From positions 1 to 64,000 of the forward strand of contig NZ_STGF01000017.1 in NCBI RefSeq assembly GCF_005222705.1: a DNA stretch of 64,000 bases. Direction: 5' to 3'. Position numbers and translations under genes: made by a program. The DNA is from Paenibacillus sp. SY21-1 (GTDB lineage: Bacteria; Bacillota; Bacilli; Paenibacillales; Paenibacillaceae). The notes under the pieces were generated by a model. That model was not told the DNA's origin. It did not search any database and saw only the letters and a list, made by a program, of their open reading frames with translations. Below are positions 8,306 to 17,826 of the stretch, one piece after another. Each line of letters starts with the position of its first letter. Positions within the stretch are counted from its first letter, which is position 1.

Positions 8306-8971
8306 AGCGATTGCGGCGGCAATCTCTTGCTGCTTCTCTTCATCGGTCAGCATGGCACGGTCGCTTGCGGAACTGATAAAGCCCATCTCGACAATGACGG
8401 ATGGCTGCTGGACTCGTTTAAGCAAGTAGTAGGGCTTGCCCACCTCCGGCCATGCGCTTGTGCTCTGTTGTCTGTTCAGCGCATCTTGAATGCAGAAAGC
8501 GAGCAGGGCACTCTCGCCTTGGAACTGATGAAGCACAAGCGGTCCGTGTACATTGCTCTTTTTGGACCAATTAACATGCAGGCTGACAAGCAGCTCGCTG
8601 CCGATTTCCTCGGTAAGCTGCCTTCGCTGCGAGAGATCCTTGCGGTGTCTCGACCGTGTGGCATGCCAGCGGTTGTCTTCGCTTAAAGCGTAATCTCCCG
8701 TACGGTTCATGACGACGGGAATGCCTTCGCGGCGAAGCAAGGCATACAGCTTGCTTGCAATGGCGAGATTAATATCCTTCTCAAGCACGTTTTTGAAGGA
8801 AGCGCCGCCGTCTATCCCGCCATGACCGACATCGATAATGACGGCTGTACTCGGCAATGTCCAGTCCTGATCGATATGAACGGGCAGCAAGGGCCAGGCG
8901 GCGGCATAGACCGGTGAAGAGAAGAAGAGGGACAGGCAAACAAGAACGGATAAAAGGTTGCGACATTTCAC
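8270..8971 (-). CDS. N-acetylmuramoyl-L-alanine amidase, CwlD-like
   Basis: 233 residues: signal peptide, then an Amidase_3 zinc domain. Motifs are VIIDVGHGGIDGG (first zinc His), ...LEKDINL (Glu), LLVSLHVNWS (second His) and SVIVEMGFISS (catalytic Glu). It cleaves the muramoyl-alanine bond. Size and single-domain layout match CwlD, which makes cortex muramic lactam in spores, but the sequence alone does not prove that role. The start is GTG 8971 with GGAGG 7 bases upstream; the longer frame to 9043 has no ribosome binding site. Confidence 0.87.
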   Translation of the reverse strand: MKCRNLLSVLVCLSLFFSSPVYAAAWPLLPVHIDQDWTLPSTAVIIDVGHGGIDGGASFKNVLEKDINLAIASKLYALLRREGIPVVMNRTGDYALSEDNRWHATRSRHRKDLSQRRQLTEEIGSELLVSLHVNWSKKSNVHGPLVLHQFQGESALLAFCIQDALNRQQSTSAWPEVGKPYYLLKRVQQPSVIVEMGFISSASDRAMLTDEEKQQEIAAAIASGIRQYKWIVH

Positions 8972-9108
8972 GTTTGTTCCTCCATCGACATTAGTATCGG
9001 CCATTTGCATATCGTTATCGTGGCTTAATGGAGGCAAACTCATACATGTTTACACGCGCGAGAATCCGGGCAAACTGTAGCTAACCGAAAAAAGGGGAGT
9101 GAGATCGG

Positions 9109-9306
9109 ATGGCGAAGGGCGGAGACGAATACATCAAGTATGTGACTGAACAAGTCATCTCCTATTGGGAAACGCCTAAAGAGGAGCGCAAGCAGAATAG
9201 AGCGATAGCCAAGGCGAACAGGGAGCCTTGGCTTACGCGCTGGTTCGGTTATGCGCCTATGAGCTTCATGTTATGGTGGAGGGGAAAAACGGACCGTCAG
9301 CGATAA
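9109..9306 (+). CDS. yqzE: YqzE family protein
   Basis: 65 residues, matching YqzE in size and in pattern: GGDEYIKYVTEQVISYWETP, KEERK, then RWFGYAPMSFMLWWR at the C-terminus. In Bacillus it lies beside the comG region; no com genes are seen here. AAAGGGGAGTGAG precedes the ATG. The last 10 bases overlap the convergent secreted-protein gene. Function unknown. Confidence 0.88.
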   Translation: MAKGGDEYIKYVTEQVISYWETPKEERKQNRAIAKANREPWLTRWFGYAPMSFMLWWRGKTDRQR

Positions 9307-10196
9307 AAGTGGCCAAGCTCCTTGAGCAGGCTCAGCGGAATGTAGCGGCGGATTTCGCCGTCCTCCTGATCCTCAAGCGCCACATACACTTGCGAGCCGT
9401 CCCATTTGGCGAAGCCGACGACCGACCACACATACAGCATTTGCCCCGAGAACAGCTCCGCCGTATAGCGGAGCTGTTCTTTTTTGCCGATGGAGGTGAG
9501 AAGTTTGGCGGTGGAGTCCGTATCCCTTAAAAAAGGCTGCTCTGTCAGCCAAGGCATTGTTCCGTAAGGGGAGAAAGATGACAGCTGAACGGATTGCCGC
9601 ACGTTTGCCTGGGGATTTGCCCCCGCCTGCTGATCGGCGACCGGCCGCGCCGCTGCGGCCTTTAACCAATTTGCAGGTGAAACGGGAAGCAGCTCTCCGC
9701 TTGCCGCATCGGCGATTGCGCTCTCGCCGCCAACCGTTATTTTCCAAGCTGTGAGCAAAGGATGGCTGTAAAGCGGCTCGACAACTTTTTTGGACCGTGT
9801 CTGGCCCAGCTGCTTGACGGAAAAGGATAGCGATTGCGGGCTGAAAATCGGGCGGCTGCCGAAGCCGTATTCGCCAAGCTTGTAGCCGCCGTCTTCTTTC
9901 GCTTGTATAACGAGATAGCCGACGCTTACATCGGACTGCTTCACAATGACCAGCCAGCTGTGCGTCCCGGGGCCAAGCGGGCTAATATCGAGCTTGGCGC
10001 CTTTCCACGCGTCGAACGGGGATTGCTTGGACAGCTCATCGACATATTGCTGGGCCTCCTCCAATACCGGAGTTCCGGTGCTGGATTGCAGGCTCGCCGC
10101 TGCGGCGTCATCCACGGGATACGGCGCTGCTGCGCCGTATAATACAATAGCCGCCAGAACGATTGCGGCCGTACACTTAATGGCATGCTTGCGCAT
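9297..10196 (-). CDS. Hypothetical secreted protein, 299 aa
   Basis: An N-terminal signal peptide (KCTAAIVLAAIVLYGAAAPYP) precedes a soluble region with many short beta-like stretches (SWLVIVKQSDVSVGYLVIQ; YVWSVVGFAKWDGSQVYVAL). A Pro/Ala/Gln-rich linker at about 185-205 splits it into two halves. No family recognised. The upstream AGGAGGAGGTGATC makes the start at 10196 certain. It could be cell-surface or extracellular. The 124 bp between it and yqhG hold no clear terminator. Confidence 0.75.
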   Translation of the reverse strand: MRKHAIKCTAAIVLAAIVLYGAAAPYPVDDAAAASLQSSTGTPVLEEAQQYVDELSKQSPFDAWKGAKLDISPLGPGTHSWLVIVKQSDVSVGYLVIQAKEDGGYKLGEYGFGSRPIFSPQSLSFSVKQLGQTRSKKVVEPLYSHPLLTAWKITVGGESAIADAASGELLPVSPANWLKAAAARPVADQQAGANPQANVRQSVQLSSFSPYGTMPWLTEQPFLRDTDSTAKLLTSIGKKEQLRYTAELFSGQMLYVWSVVGFAKWDGSQVYVALEDQEDGEIRRYIPLSLLKELGHFYR

Positions 10197-10319
10197 TTAC
10201 GATCACCTCCTCCTCATCTTAATGGACAGGCCTTACGAAGGCTGTTGCTTCCTGTCAGTGTCTATTCGGCAAGCCGCTTGATTTTTTTGGCGCACAAGCC
10301 CGTAAAACGTCTAAGGGGG

Positions 10320-11267
10320 TCATTCAATGCCTTGCAGATGAAAGATTCCGCAGTTAATGGCGGAAGCCGTGACGCGAGGCTCATATTGCCAGCGTATTTC
10401 GGCCTGCCGCTGCGTGAATTGCTCTTCGATCGCCGGCTTGTTCTCCTCCAGCGCATTTGCGATAAGCGGCTCGTAGTAGCCTTGAAGCCGATCCAGCTCA
10501 TCGTCAAGCCTTGCTGCAGCAGCCTCGGCCCACTCATAACTATACCCGCGCAGCTTTCTCTCCAGCGTTTGCTCGATAATCGCTAGCGCTTTATTGAACG
10601 TAATCCCATTTTTGGTAATATGAATGTTTGCTGGCAGACGCGGCGTGAGTCGGTAGCCTAGCAGAAGATCGTGAAAACGTTCCACACAAGCGCCTGTCGC
10701 CAGCGACACGCCAAAGGAATGAATCTCCTCGCGCTTGCGGTCGCATGAGAATTCCGCGCGCATATTGACGGCTAACCAAGCCGTGTACGGAGTTGAAACG
10801 TACGGATTGCTGTTTTTAAGCTCGGGCTCCTGGAACAAATGAACATAGCTGCCCTTGGTGCGGGCGGCATCAAAGAGCTGCTCCAGCTTGCGGGCGCCGA
10901 AATACAGGTCCTCGCGCGGCACGCGCGCAGGCGCGTTCAGGCTTCCATGAACAAAGCCAAGCGACCTCCCAAGCGCTGCATCTGCGGCAACGGCTTGCGC
11001 GTTTGGCGCGGGGGTCGGAGCCGTCTGTTTAGGAGGATCGGCAACGGCCTCATATTTTTGCTTGTCCGTCACGAACAGAAAGGTCATCGTCTCCGGCTCT
11101 GCATTTACACGATCTACAAAGCTCCAGTAATAAGGCCGATTCGTCAGCTCCCTATCGGCATGGGGGGAGAGCTTGACGGTATAATGCGCCGGCGATTTCT
11201 CGAGGATGGCGCATTCCGTAGCCTCCAAATAACGTCCGACAAATTTATGGACTTGCTTCGTATTCAT
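10320..11267 (-). CDS. yqhG: YqhG family protein
   Basis: 315 residues beginning MNTKQVHKFVGRYLEATEC, with LSPHADRELTNRPYYWSFVD and a later ...ITFNKALAIIEQTLERKL block, the pattern of Bacillus YqhG. The family has no established function but is regularly encoded next to the SNF2-type helicase YqhH. Here its ATG overlaps the stop of that helicase by 4 bp (ATGA), so the two are translationally coupled. An Ala/Pro-rich insert (about residues 75-100) interrupts the conserved parts. Cytoplasmic, no membrane segment. Confidence 0.85.
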   Translation of the reverse strand: MNTKQVHKFVGRYLEATECAILEKSPAHYTVKLSPHADRELTNRPYYWSFVDRVNAEPETMTFLFVTDKQKYEAVADPPKQTAPTPAPNAQAVAADAALGRSLGFVHGSLNAPARVPREDLYFGARKLEQLFDAARTKGSYVHLFQEPELKNSNPYVSTPYTAWLAVNMRAEFSCDRKREEIHSFGVSLATGACVERFHDLLLGYRLTPRLPANIHITKNGITFNKALAIIEQTLERKLRGYSYEWAEAAAARLDDELDRLQGYYEPLIANALEENKPAIEEQFTQRQAEIRWQYEPRVTASAINCGIFHLQGIE

Positions 11268-13078
11268 GGCTTCACCTCCACGGATTGACCAAGCCGGTCG
11301 AGCTTGACCAGCAGATCGGGGCTTTTTGTGCCCGTTGTTTGCACCTCATCGCGGATGCGGCTTAACGATGAGCCAAGCTCCTGCAATTGCTCCTGCAGCG
11401 CGGAATCCGTTCCCGCCTCCAGCAGCACCTTTGCAAGCCGCTGCTCAAGCGAGCCGTCTCCCTTCTCGAAGCGCTCAAGGATGTGATCCAGCTCGCCTAT
11501 GACAAGCTCGAACAGGTTGATTTTTTCATGCAGCAGATTGACAATATGCTCCTCAATGGTGCCTAGCGTGCAGAGGTTGTAGATTTTGACATCCTGCGTC
11601 TGGCCGAGCCGGTGCACGCGGCCGATTCGCTGTTCTACCCGCATGGGGTTCCACGGCAGATCAAAATTGATCATGTGATGGCAAAATTGCAGGTTGATGC
11701 CTTCGCCGCCGGCCTCAGTGGCGATAAGCACCTGCGCCCGCCCGCGGAACAGATCCATCATCCAGTCTTTTTTGCCGCGATTCATTCCGCCGCGATAGGG
11801 AACCGCGATCATATTCTGCGCGCGGAAAAACTGCAGCAAATATTCCTGGGTAGCCCGATATTCCGTGAAAATAATAACTTTCTCATCGTGAAAGCCTTTG
11901 ACGAGCTCCATCGCTTTCTCTGCTTTCGTGTTGGCTTTAATCTGCTTGATTTTATCGACAAGCTCCCATATTTTCGGGCGGAGCGGGGAGTCCTCGGCCG
12001 TTTTTTTGAACAGGTTTACGAGTGTCAGGAAAACGGCGTCCCGGCTGCTGCATACTTCGCGCTGCAGCGTTACGAGAGAGAGCATGCTTGTCATATCCCC
12101 GCCGCTTTCGTTGTAGCGCTCCTTGACAAAGCCGGTTACCGCATCGTAAAGCGCCTTCTCCTCATCGGATAGAGCAATGGGAATGTTGCGCACGAACCGT
12201 TTCGTGAAATGAATGCCCCCGTCGCCGCGCCGGTTGCGAATCATGACGGTTGACAATGCCTCCTGAAGCTGGTCCTCATTTTTGGGAAGACGTTTATCGA
12301 CGACAAAATTTGCGGCAAATTCGCTTTGTCCGCCAAGCTGACCAGGCTTTAGCAAAGTAATCAGATTGTACAGCTCGTCCATATCGTTTTGAATCGGCGT
12401 GGCCGTTAGCAGCAGGCAATATTTTTTTCGCAGCAGATTGGCAAATTGATAGTTTGTCGTTTTTTTGTTTTTCAGCTTGTGGGCCTCGTCGATAATGACC
12501 AGATCATAATCGGTTCCGAGCACCAGCTCCCTGTGCGGCTCACGTTTAGCCGTATCCATAGAGGCGACAACGACGTCGTAGCCCCAGGTATGCTGTTTTT
12601 TTTGGGCAACGGCGGATATGCCGAATTTCTGATTAAGCTCGCGTACCCACTGTAGAACAAGCGAGGCGGGGACGAGAATGAGAACTCGCTTTGCGAGGCC
12701 GCGCACCATGTATTCTTTCAGAATAAGACCGGCTTCTATCGTTTTGCCGAGTCCGACTTCATCGGCGAGAATGGCCCGGCCGCCCATATCGTGCACGACT
12801 TTGCGGGCTGTGCTGATCTGATGAGGCATCGGCTCGAATTCAGGCAAGGAACGCAGGCTTAAAAGCTGCTCGAAGCTTTCGATTCGTTTGGCTTGCTCCG
12901 CTTCTACGGTGAGCTGGTATAAGGTCCAATCATCCCAAGGCCCGCCTCTGCCCAGCCTGTTCTGCAGTTCGTCGAACCAGGAGCGGTCGCATTGCAGATC
13001 GACGAGAGGGTGAAGCTTGCGCGTAAACGCAGTTGAGCGTGTGTCGGTTGCGCCGCTGTTCGTAAGATTAGAATTCAT
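11264..13078 (-). CDS. yqhH: SNF2-family helicase, YqhH-like
   Basis: 604 residues. Superfamily 2 ATPase core: Walker A ADEVGLGKT at residues 105-113, DEAH at about 197-200, LLLTATPIQN (motif III), and the C-terminal helicase lobe with ATEAGGEGINLQF and QRIGRVHRLGQ. A tail of about 90 residues follows. Probably a DNA- or RNA-stimulated ATPase; substrate not established. Pairing with yqhG is the standard Bacilli arrangement, which argues against reading it as a defence helicase. AAGGAG lies 13 bases before the ATG, a rather long spacing. Confidence 0.88.
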   Translation of the reverse strand: MNSNLTNSGATDTRSTAFTRKLHPLVDLQCDRSWFDELQNRLGRGGPWDDWTLYQLTVEAEQAKRIESFEQLLSLRSLPEFEPMPHQISTARKVVHDMGGRAILADEVGLGKTIEAGLILKEYMVRGLAKRVLILVPASLVLQWVRELNQKFGISAVAQKKQHTWGYDVVVASMDTAKREPHRELVLGTDYDLVIIDEAHKLKNKKTTNYQFANLLRKKYCLLLTATPIQNDMDELYNLITLLKPGQLGGQSEFAANFVVDKRLPKNEDQLQEALSTVMIRNRRGDGGIHFTKRFVRNIPIALSDEEKALYDAVTGFVKERYNESGGDMTSMLSLVTLQREVCSSRDAVFLTLVNLFKKTAEDSPLRPKIWELVDKIKQIKANTKAEKAMELVKGFHDEKVIIFTEYRATQEYLLQFFRAQNMIAVPYRGGMNRGKKDWMMDLFRGRAQVLIATEAGGEGINLQFCHHMINFDLPWNPMRVEQRIGRVHRLGQTQDVKIYNLCTLGTIEEHIVNLLHEKINLFELVIGELDHILERFEKGDGSLEQRLAKVLLEAGTDSALQEQLQELGSSLSRIRDEVQTTGTKSPDLLVKLDRLGQSVEVKP

Positions 13079-13236
13079 AATCGGTTACAGCTCCTTTATG
13101 CAGCTTGGGATATGTTGTAATCAGTATGGCCTTATCGCTGCATAAACATAATAAAAGAAATAAAAATCGTAATGAAACAGCAGCAGCAAAGAACTGGGAG
13201 GCAGCTTTGCATGCTAGTTTTTTTGAAAAAAACGGC

Positions 13237-13410
13237 TCAACGAAAAGGGAAATGCACATTTGCTTTTGCGACAGACTCTGTCCAATGCTGCAGCAGTCGT
13301 TCTACCCCCCTGTGTGAATCGGCTTGCTGATATAGAACCATTCATGCCTGATGAAAGGCACAGCTCCGGAGCTCCGCGACCGGTCAATGCCGTTACGGCC
13401 ACGTGCGCAG
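13237..13410 (-). pseudogene. Decayed remnant of a receiver (REC) domain
   Basis: Downstream of the kinase, three short frames on the minus strand line up as the C-terminal third of a response-regulator receiver domain. They read APLRT in the kinase frame, then VAVTALTG...ELCLSSGMNG, then YISKPIHTGG, then VERLLQHWTESVAKAN with a stop at 13237. Each junction is repaired by adding one base: at CGCAC/GTG, in the T run of GGTTCTAT, and in the G6 run before TAG. The N-terminal two thirds of the domain, including the acidic pocket and phospho-Asp, are absent. See finding. Confidence 0.65.
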
Positions 13411-15393
13411 CGGAGCAGTCCCCTGAGGTATGGGGCAAGCGGCATCCGCAGGAGCGGGGATGGCCTTTTTTTCCGGCAATAGTGCTTTAGAGATTGCCTG
13501 AGAGGGCAGCGTAAACGAGAAGGTGGAGCCCGCATTCTCGCAGCTTTCCACTCCGACCGTTCCGCCCATCAGCTCCACCAGCTTTTTAGTAATGGCAAGT
13601 CCAAGTCCGGTACCCCCATATTTTCGATTCATGGCGGAATGCAGCTGAGAAAAGGCTTGAAACAGAAGCGGCTGCTTCTCGTCGGGAATTCCGATGCCGG
13701 TGTCCTGGATGAGGAAATGCAGCCCGCTTTCTTCGGCATGCTGAGCACTCAACCGTTTCACGTTAACGATGACCTCGCCACACTCGGTAAATTTAATAGC
13801 GTTGCCGAGCAGATTGACGAGAATTTGCCTCAAACGGCCTCCGTCGCCTATCCATACGGGCGAAATGCCTTCCTCTATCCGGCAGGAAATGTCGATCCCT
13901 TTGCCTGATGCGGCAGGGCTGAACAGCTCAATGACGCTTTGCAGGAGCGGCTCCAAAATGATTTCTTCCGTATGCAAATTCAGCTTGCCGGCTTCAATCT
14001 GGCTAAAGTCCAGAATGTCATTTAGAATCCGGAGCAGGGTGTGGCTGCTTTCTTTAATAAGCTCGGTATAGCCGCGCTGCTCTTCCGATAGCTCCGTATC
14101 GGCCAGAAGCTCCGTCATGCCAATGATGCCGTTCATGGGCGTGCGAATTTCATGACTCATCATGGCCAGAAATTCCGATTTAGCGCGATCGGCTTTCTCG
14201 GCGGATTCCTTTGCCTGCAAAATGGCTTTTTCTCCGGTTATGTCTCGAAAAACAACTACGGAGCCTTTGAGCTCGCCCTTTTCCAGAAGCGGGGCAGCAT
14301 GGTAATCCGCCAGAAAAGTGGAGCCGTCGGTGCGGAGAAATACAGCTTCCGTTTGTTGATAGGGATGACCAAGGCGTATCGCCTCCATAAGCGCCGCATC
14401 GTCTGCCGGCAAGCAGCGGCCTGTAAATTCAGCTTCCTTCGTATACCCAAGCATGCTTGCGCCCGCGTCATTTAAAAAGGTGCCTCTCCCGGCAGGGTCC
14501 GTAACGAATATGCCTTCGGACACGGTGTCCAGAATCAGCTTGTTCTCATTGCTTAGCTTCTGGATATGCTCAAGGTAACGTTGTCTTTCGGTAATATCCG
14601 TTGTAATGCCGTATACGCCGACGACCTCGCCGTTAACTACAATCGGAACGTTCGTAGAATTGATTCTGACCGGGTGGCCGTTCTTATGGATAATCGTCAA
14701 ATCATAGCTTTGCGGCTCGCCTCGTTTGGCCAGATCAAAATGCTGCAGTGTTTTTGGCAAATCCTGCGGATGCACGATTGGGCCCCAATGCATGCCAATC
14801 AGCTCTTCCAGCGTGTAGCCCGTTATGTTCTCCAGATTGGTGTTGGCGGTCAGATAATCGCCCTCCAGATTCATTGAATATACAGCGGCAGGGTTGTGGT
14901 CAAACAACGATTTGTAGCGCTGCCCGCTTTCCTGAATAAGCCGTTCTGCGAGAATTTTTTCGGTTATGTCTCTTGAAATGGCGATTAGTTCTTCCGGATT
15001 CCCATGCTCGTCATACAAATAGCGGGTGGAAAATTCCAGCCACATGTACTCGCCGTCCTTACGAAGATAACGCGTTTTCAAAATACGCCGTTCCGGCTCC
15101 TTATGGTTTAAAAATTGCTGGATGGCGTCGCGGTCCTCAGGATGGACGAACGACATGCCATCAGCACCGATCATCTCTTCCGGCTCATAGCCGAGCAAGG
15201 TTGTGCAGCTTGGAGAGGAATAAGTGATGGTCGGATTTCCATCCAGCTTGTGCAGTGAAATCCAGTCTGGTGAAGCCTCGGTCAAAAGGCGATAACGGCG
15301 CTCGCTGCGCTTGAGCTCTTCTATTTGGGCACGCAATGCGGCAATTTCATCCGCCTGCCGGGCGATTAATGTTGTTGTTGAGTCATGCATCAT
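13393..15393 (-). CDS. PAS-domain sensor histidine kinase, formerly hybrid
   Basis: 666 residues, no membrane segment, so cytoplasmic. A short coiled coil at the N-terminus is followed by three PAS domains (about 32-148, 155-272, 280-395), each ending in a DITE/DITG-type boundary. HisKA follows, with MMSHEIRTPMNG (phospho-His about 414), then HATPase_c (about 515-635) with N box LVNLLGNAIKF, DTGIGIP and GGTGLGLAI. After FTLPS a 35-residue linker ends abruptly at LRTWP. It looks like a hybrid kinase that lost its receiver domain (adjacent feature). No response regulator is adjacent. AAGGAG lies 11 bases before ATGATG. Confidence 0.9.
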   Translation of the reverse strand: MMHDSTTTLIARQADEIAALRAQIEELKRSERRYRLLTEASPDWISLHKLDGNPTITYSSPSCTTLLGYEPEEMIGADGMSFVHPEDRDAIQQFLNHKEPERRILKTRYLRKDGEYMWLEFSTRYLYDEHGNPEELIAISRDITEKILAERLIQESGQRYKSLFDHNPAAVYSMNLEGDYLTANTNLENITGYTLEELIGMHWGPIVHPQDLPKTLQHFDLAKRGEPQSYDLTIIHKNGHPVRINSTNVPIVVNGEVVGVYGITTDITERQRYLEHIQKLSNENKLILDTVSEGIFVTDPAGRGTFLNDAGASMLGYTKEAEFTGRCLPADDAALMEAIRLGHPYQQTEAVFLRTDGSTFLADYHAAPLLEKGELKGSVVVFRDITGEKAILQAKESAEKADRAKSEFLAMMSHEIRTPMNGIIGMTELLADTELSEEQRGYTELIKESSHTLLRILNDILDFSQIEAGKLNLHTEEIILEPLLQSVIELFSPAASGKGIDISCRIEEGISPVWIGDGGRLRQILVNLLGNAIKFTECGEVIVNVKRLSAQHAEESGLHFLIQDTGIGIPDEKQPLLFQAFSQLHSAMNRKYGGTGLGLAITKKLVELMGGTVGVESCENAGSTFSFTLPSQAISKALLPEKKAIPAPADAACPIPQGTAPLRTWP

Positions 15394-15662
15394 ATTGTTG
15401 CAGCTCCTTGCAGTCAGGTCGATGCCCTGATTCTATTGATTTTTTCCAGCTACTTACACCATATAATACACACGACAAGGGGCATGAAAACAAGCAAGTT
15501 GTCGTTGGCTGCTTCATGCAGGAGAGGAAGCGGCTTTGGGCCATGCTTCCGTGCTATTTCTTTACAAAAACCAGATTATTTCTTGATCTGGGCTTCATAG
15601 TTCTTTTTTATGCTGGACACAGGACTAAGAGACTATTTTACATATAGAACAGGGGCAATGGT

Positions 15663-17753
15663 ATGAGACGATGGGGTAAAATGGTTTCGTTCAAGCGCAT
15701 TCAAACCAAACTCATTTTTTTTGTTTTGTCGATGCTTGTTGTGATTGCGGCGCTTCTCTCTAGTGTGAGCTATCTGTTCTCCAAACAGCTGATTGCGAAC
15801 GAAATTCAACAGAAGATGGAGGTCCAACTGCAGGCGGCCATTTTTGATATTCAAAGCAGGCTGAACAACCATGTAAGAATTCCTCAGACAGCGGCGCGTA
15901 TGCTGGAGACAGTCGGTACCGAATTAACGGAGGAAAGCTACGAGAGGATGCTCGTCAATTTGCCCGATCTGAACGATGAAACGCTTGGCGTTGGCGTTTG
16001 GTACGAACCGGGCAAATATGAGCAAGGACGGACATTTTTTGGCCCGTATGCCTACAAGGACGGGGAGCAGGTCGTTTATACCGCCGATTATATGGAGCCA
16101 GACTACAATTATGTGGAGTGGGACTGGTATAAAAAAGGGCTGCAGGCGCAGGAGGGGGTAGCGTTCACCGATCCTTACTATGACGAGACGACCGACCTGA
16201 CGATGATTACGGCTGCCGTGCCATTTTTTGGACCTCAACGGGAGCTGCTGGGCGTCATTACCGGGGATATCGATTTGACCAGCATTCAGGGCATCATCGA
16301 AGGCATCGACGTGGCGAATTCGGGCTGGGCGTTTATGATGAGCCGTGAAGGGCTGCTGATTGCCGACCGTGATTCCGAGAAAATCATGAAGCTGAAGCTC
16401 ACGGAGGACGAGAACGCGTCCGCCTCCGGCATGGCGCTTCGCATGCTTGAAAGCGTACAGGAGAATGCGGCGGGGACAGTCCTCACGGACAGCTATACGG
16501 ATGCCGGCAAGCTCATACATACGTATTATTCGCAAATACCAAGCACGGATTGGATTGTGGCCTTATCGGTGTCGGACAAGGAGTTGTTTGCTCCGCTTCT
16601 GGCGTTGCTCCAGCGGATGCTGGCGATTATGGCAATTGCGCTCCTTATCATTGTCGCCTGTGTTATTGGATACAGCAAATCTTTGACCAAAAAAATTGAT
16701 CAGCTGAATCAGCTTTCAAGTCATCTGCGGGAAGGGCGCCTGGATGTGGAGGTCAGCATCCATTCCCAAGACGAACTAGGGAGAATGGGCGCGAATTTTA
16801 ATGATACGTTGGGTATTCTTCGAGGAATGATGCAGCGAATTATACAGAATGCGGAAGCGATGGCTTCAGATGCCGGCCAACTAAAAACAGGCTCTGCGGA
16901 AACCGGACGCGCTACCGAGGAGATCGCCATATCGATGCAGAAGGTGGCGGAGGGCACCTTCGAGGAAGCGGGCCGTATACAGGTTGTCAAGCAGTCGGTT
17001 GCGGAAATTGCGCAAGGGCTGGGTCATATTACGGCAAGCATCGAAGAGGTAAACGAGTTGTCGTCGCAGGCTGATCAAGCTGCCGCGCAAGGCGAGCATG
17101 CCTTGCAGGACATGATTGCCAATATGCGTGGAATTCAGGATTCGGTGTCGGCCTTCTCCTCCAACGTAAAGCTGCTGGAGCATAAATCGCATGCCATTGA
17201 CGGCATGATCGCTTCCATTACAGGCATAGCATCCCAGACCAGCCTGCTGGCGCTTAATGCGGCGATTGAAGCGGCCCGCGCCGGAGAAGCAGGGAAAGGC
17301 TTTGCCGTTGTAGCCGCAGAGGTACGCAAGCTGGCGGACCAATCTGCTCTTGCAGCCAGTCAGATCAGCCCGATTATCGCTGAAATCCAGCACTCGGTGC
17401 ATCAAACGGCAGCCAGCATGCAAACGGAACAGGCGGCGGTTGAAGCGGGAATGGAGCTTTCGCTTCGGGCCGGCGAAGCTTTTGCGCAGATATCCGGGGC
17501 TACGACATCGGTCGCGAGAAAAACGTTGGAGGTTTCTGCCGCTGTGGAGCAGATCTACAGCAGCACGGATCAAATGGTGGTTACGATGGATGAAGTGGAC
17601 GGGCTTACGCAAGCAACGACCGAGCAGACGGTATACATTGCAGCGGCTGCCGAACAGCAAACGGCCGCGATGCAGCAGGTTATGGCCGCTGCCGAGCATA
17701 TTTCCGACATGGCCGCGGAGTTAAAAGCGCTGGTCCATCAATTTCGTTATTGA
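15663..17753 (+). CDS. Methyl-accepting chemotaxis protein, dCACHE sensor
   Basis: 696 residues. TM1 (about 17-38), a large extracytoplasmic double-CACHE domain (about 45-300; VGVWYEPGKYEQGRTFFGPY, DYVEWDWY-like and GVAFTDPYYD ligand-pocket regions), TM2 (about 316-340) and HAMP. The signalling domain has the kinase-contact hairpin SQTSLLALNAAIEAARAGEAGKGFAV-type (about 525-550). It senses an external small molecule and feeds CheA. AGGGG lies 8 bases before the ATG; an ATG at 15681 is an alternative. Divergent from the PAS kinase, with 269 bp between them in which I saw only AT-rich promoter-like sequence. Confidence 0.92.
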   Translation: MRRWGKMVSFKRIQTKLIFFVLSMLVVIAALLSSVSYLFSKQLIANEIQQKMEVQLQAAIFDIQSRLNNHVRIPQTAARMLETVGTELTEESYERMLVNLPDLNDETLGVGVWYEPGKYEQGRTFFGPYAYKDGEQVVYTADYMEPDYNYVEWDWYKKGLQAQEGVAFTDPYYDETTDLTMITAAVPFFGPQRELLGVITGDIDLTSIQGIIEGIDVANSGWAFMMSREGLLIADRDSEKIMKLKLTEDENASASGMALRMLESVQENAAGTVLTDSYTDAGKLIHTYYSQIPSTDWIVALSVSDKELFAPLLALLQRMLAIMAIALLIIVACVIGYSKSLTKKIDQLNQLSSHLREGRLDVEVSIHSQDELGRMGANFNDTLGILRGMMQRIIQNAEAMASDAGQLKTGSAETGRATEEIAISMQKVAEGTFEEAGRIQVVKQSVAEIAQGLGHITASIEEVNELSSQADQAAAQGEHALQDMIANMRGIQDSVSAFSSNVKLLEHKSHAIDGMIASITGIASQTSLLALNAAIEAARAGEAGKGFAVVAAEVRKLADQSALAASQISPIIAEIQHSVHQTAASMQTEQAAVEAGMELSLRAGEAFAQISGATTSVARKTLEVSAAVEQIYSSTDQMVVTMDEVDGLTQATTEQTVYIAAAAEQQTAAMQQVMAAAEHISDMAAELKALVHQFRY

Positions 17754-17826
17754 CGCCCGCGAGGAGCGGGTTGACTAATGGCATCACCCGCTCGAGGTCG
17801 CAAAGGTTCCGGCTAAGCTGCTTGGC

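Noticed and set aside
11264..13078. SNF2 helicase as part of an antiphage system
   Set aside because: It is coupled to yqhG exactly as in ordinary Bacilli chromosomes, and no nuclease, methylase or phospholipase gene is nearby.
13079..13236. Glycine riboswitch or gcvT region next to yqhH
   Set aside because: Bacillus has gcvT divergent from yqhH; here no glycine-aptamer core and no gcv gene is present.
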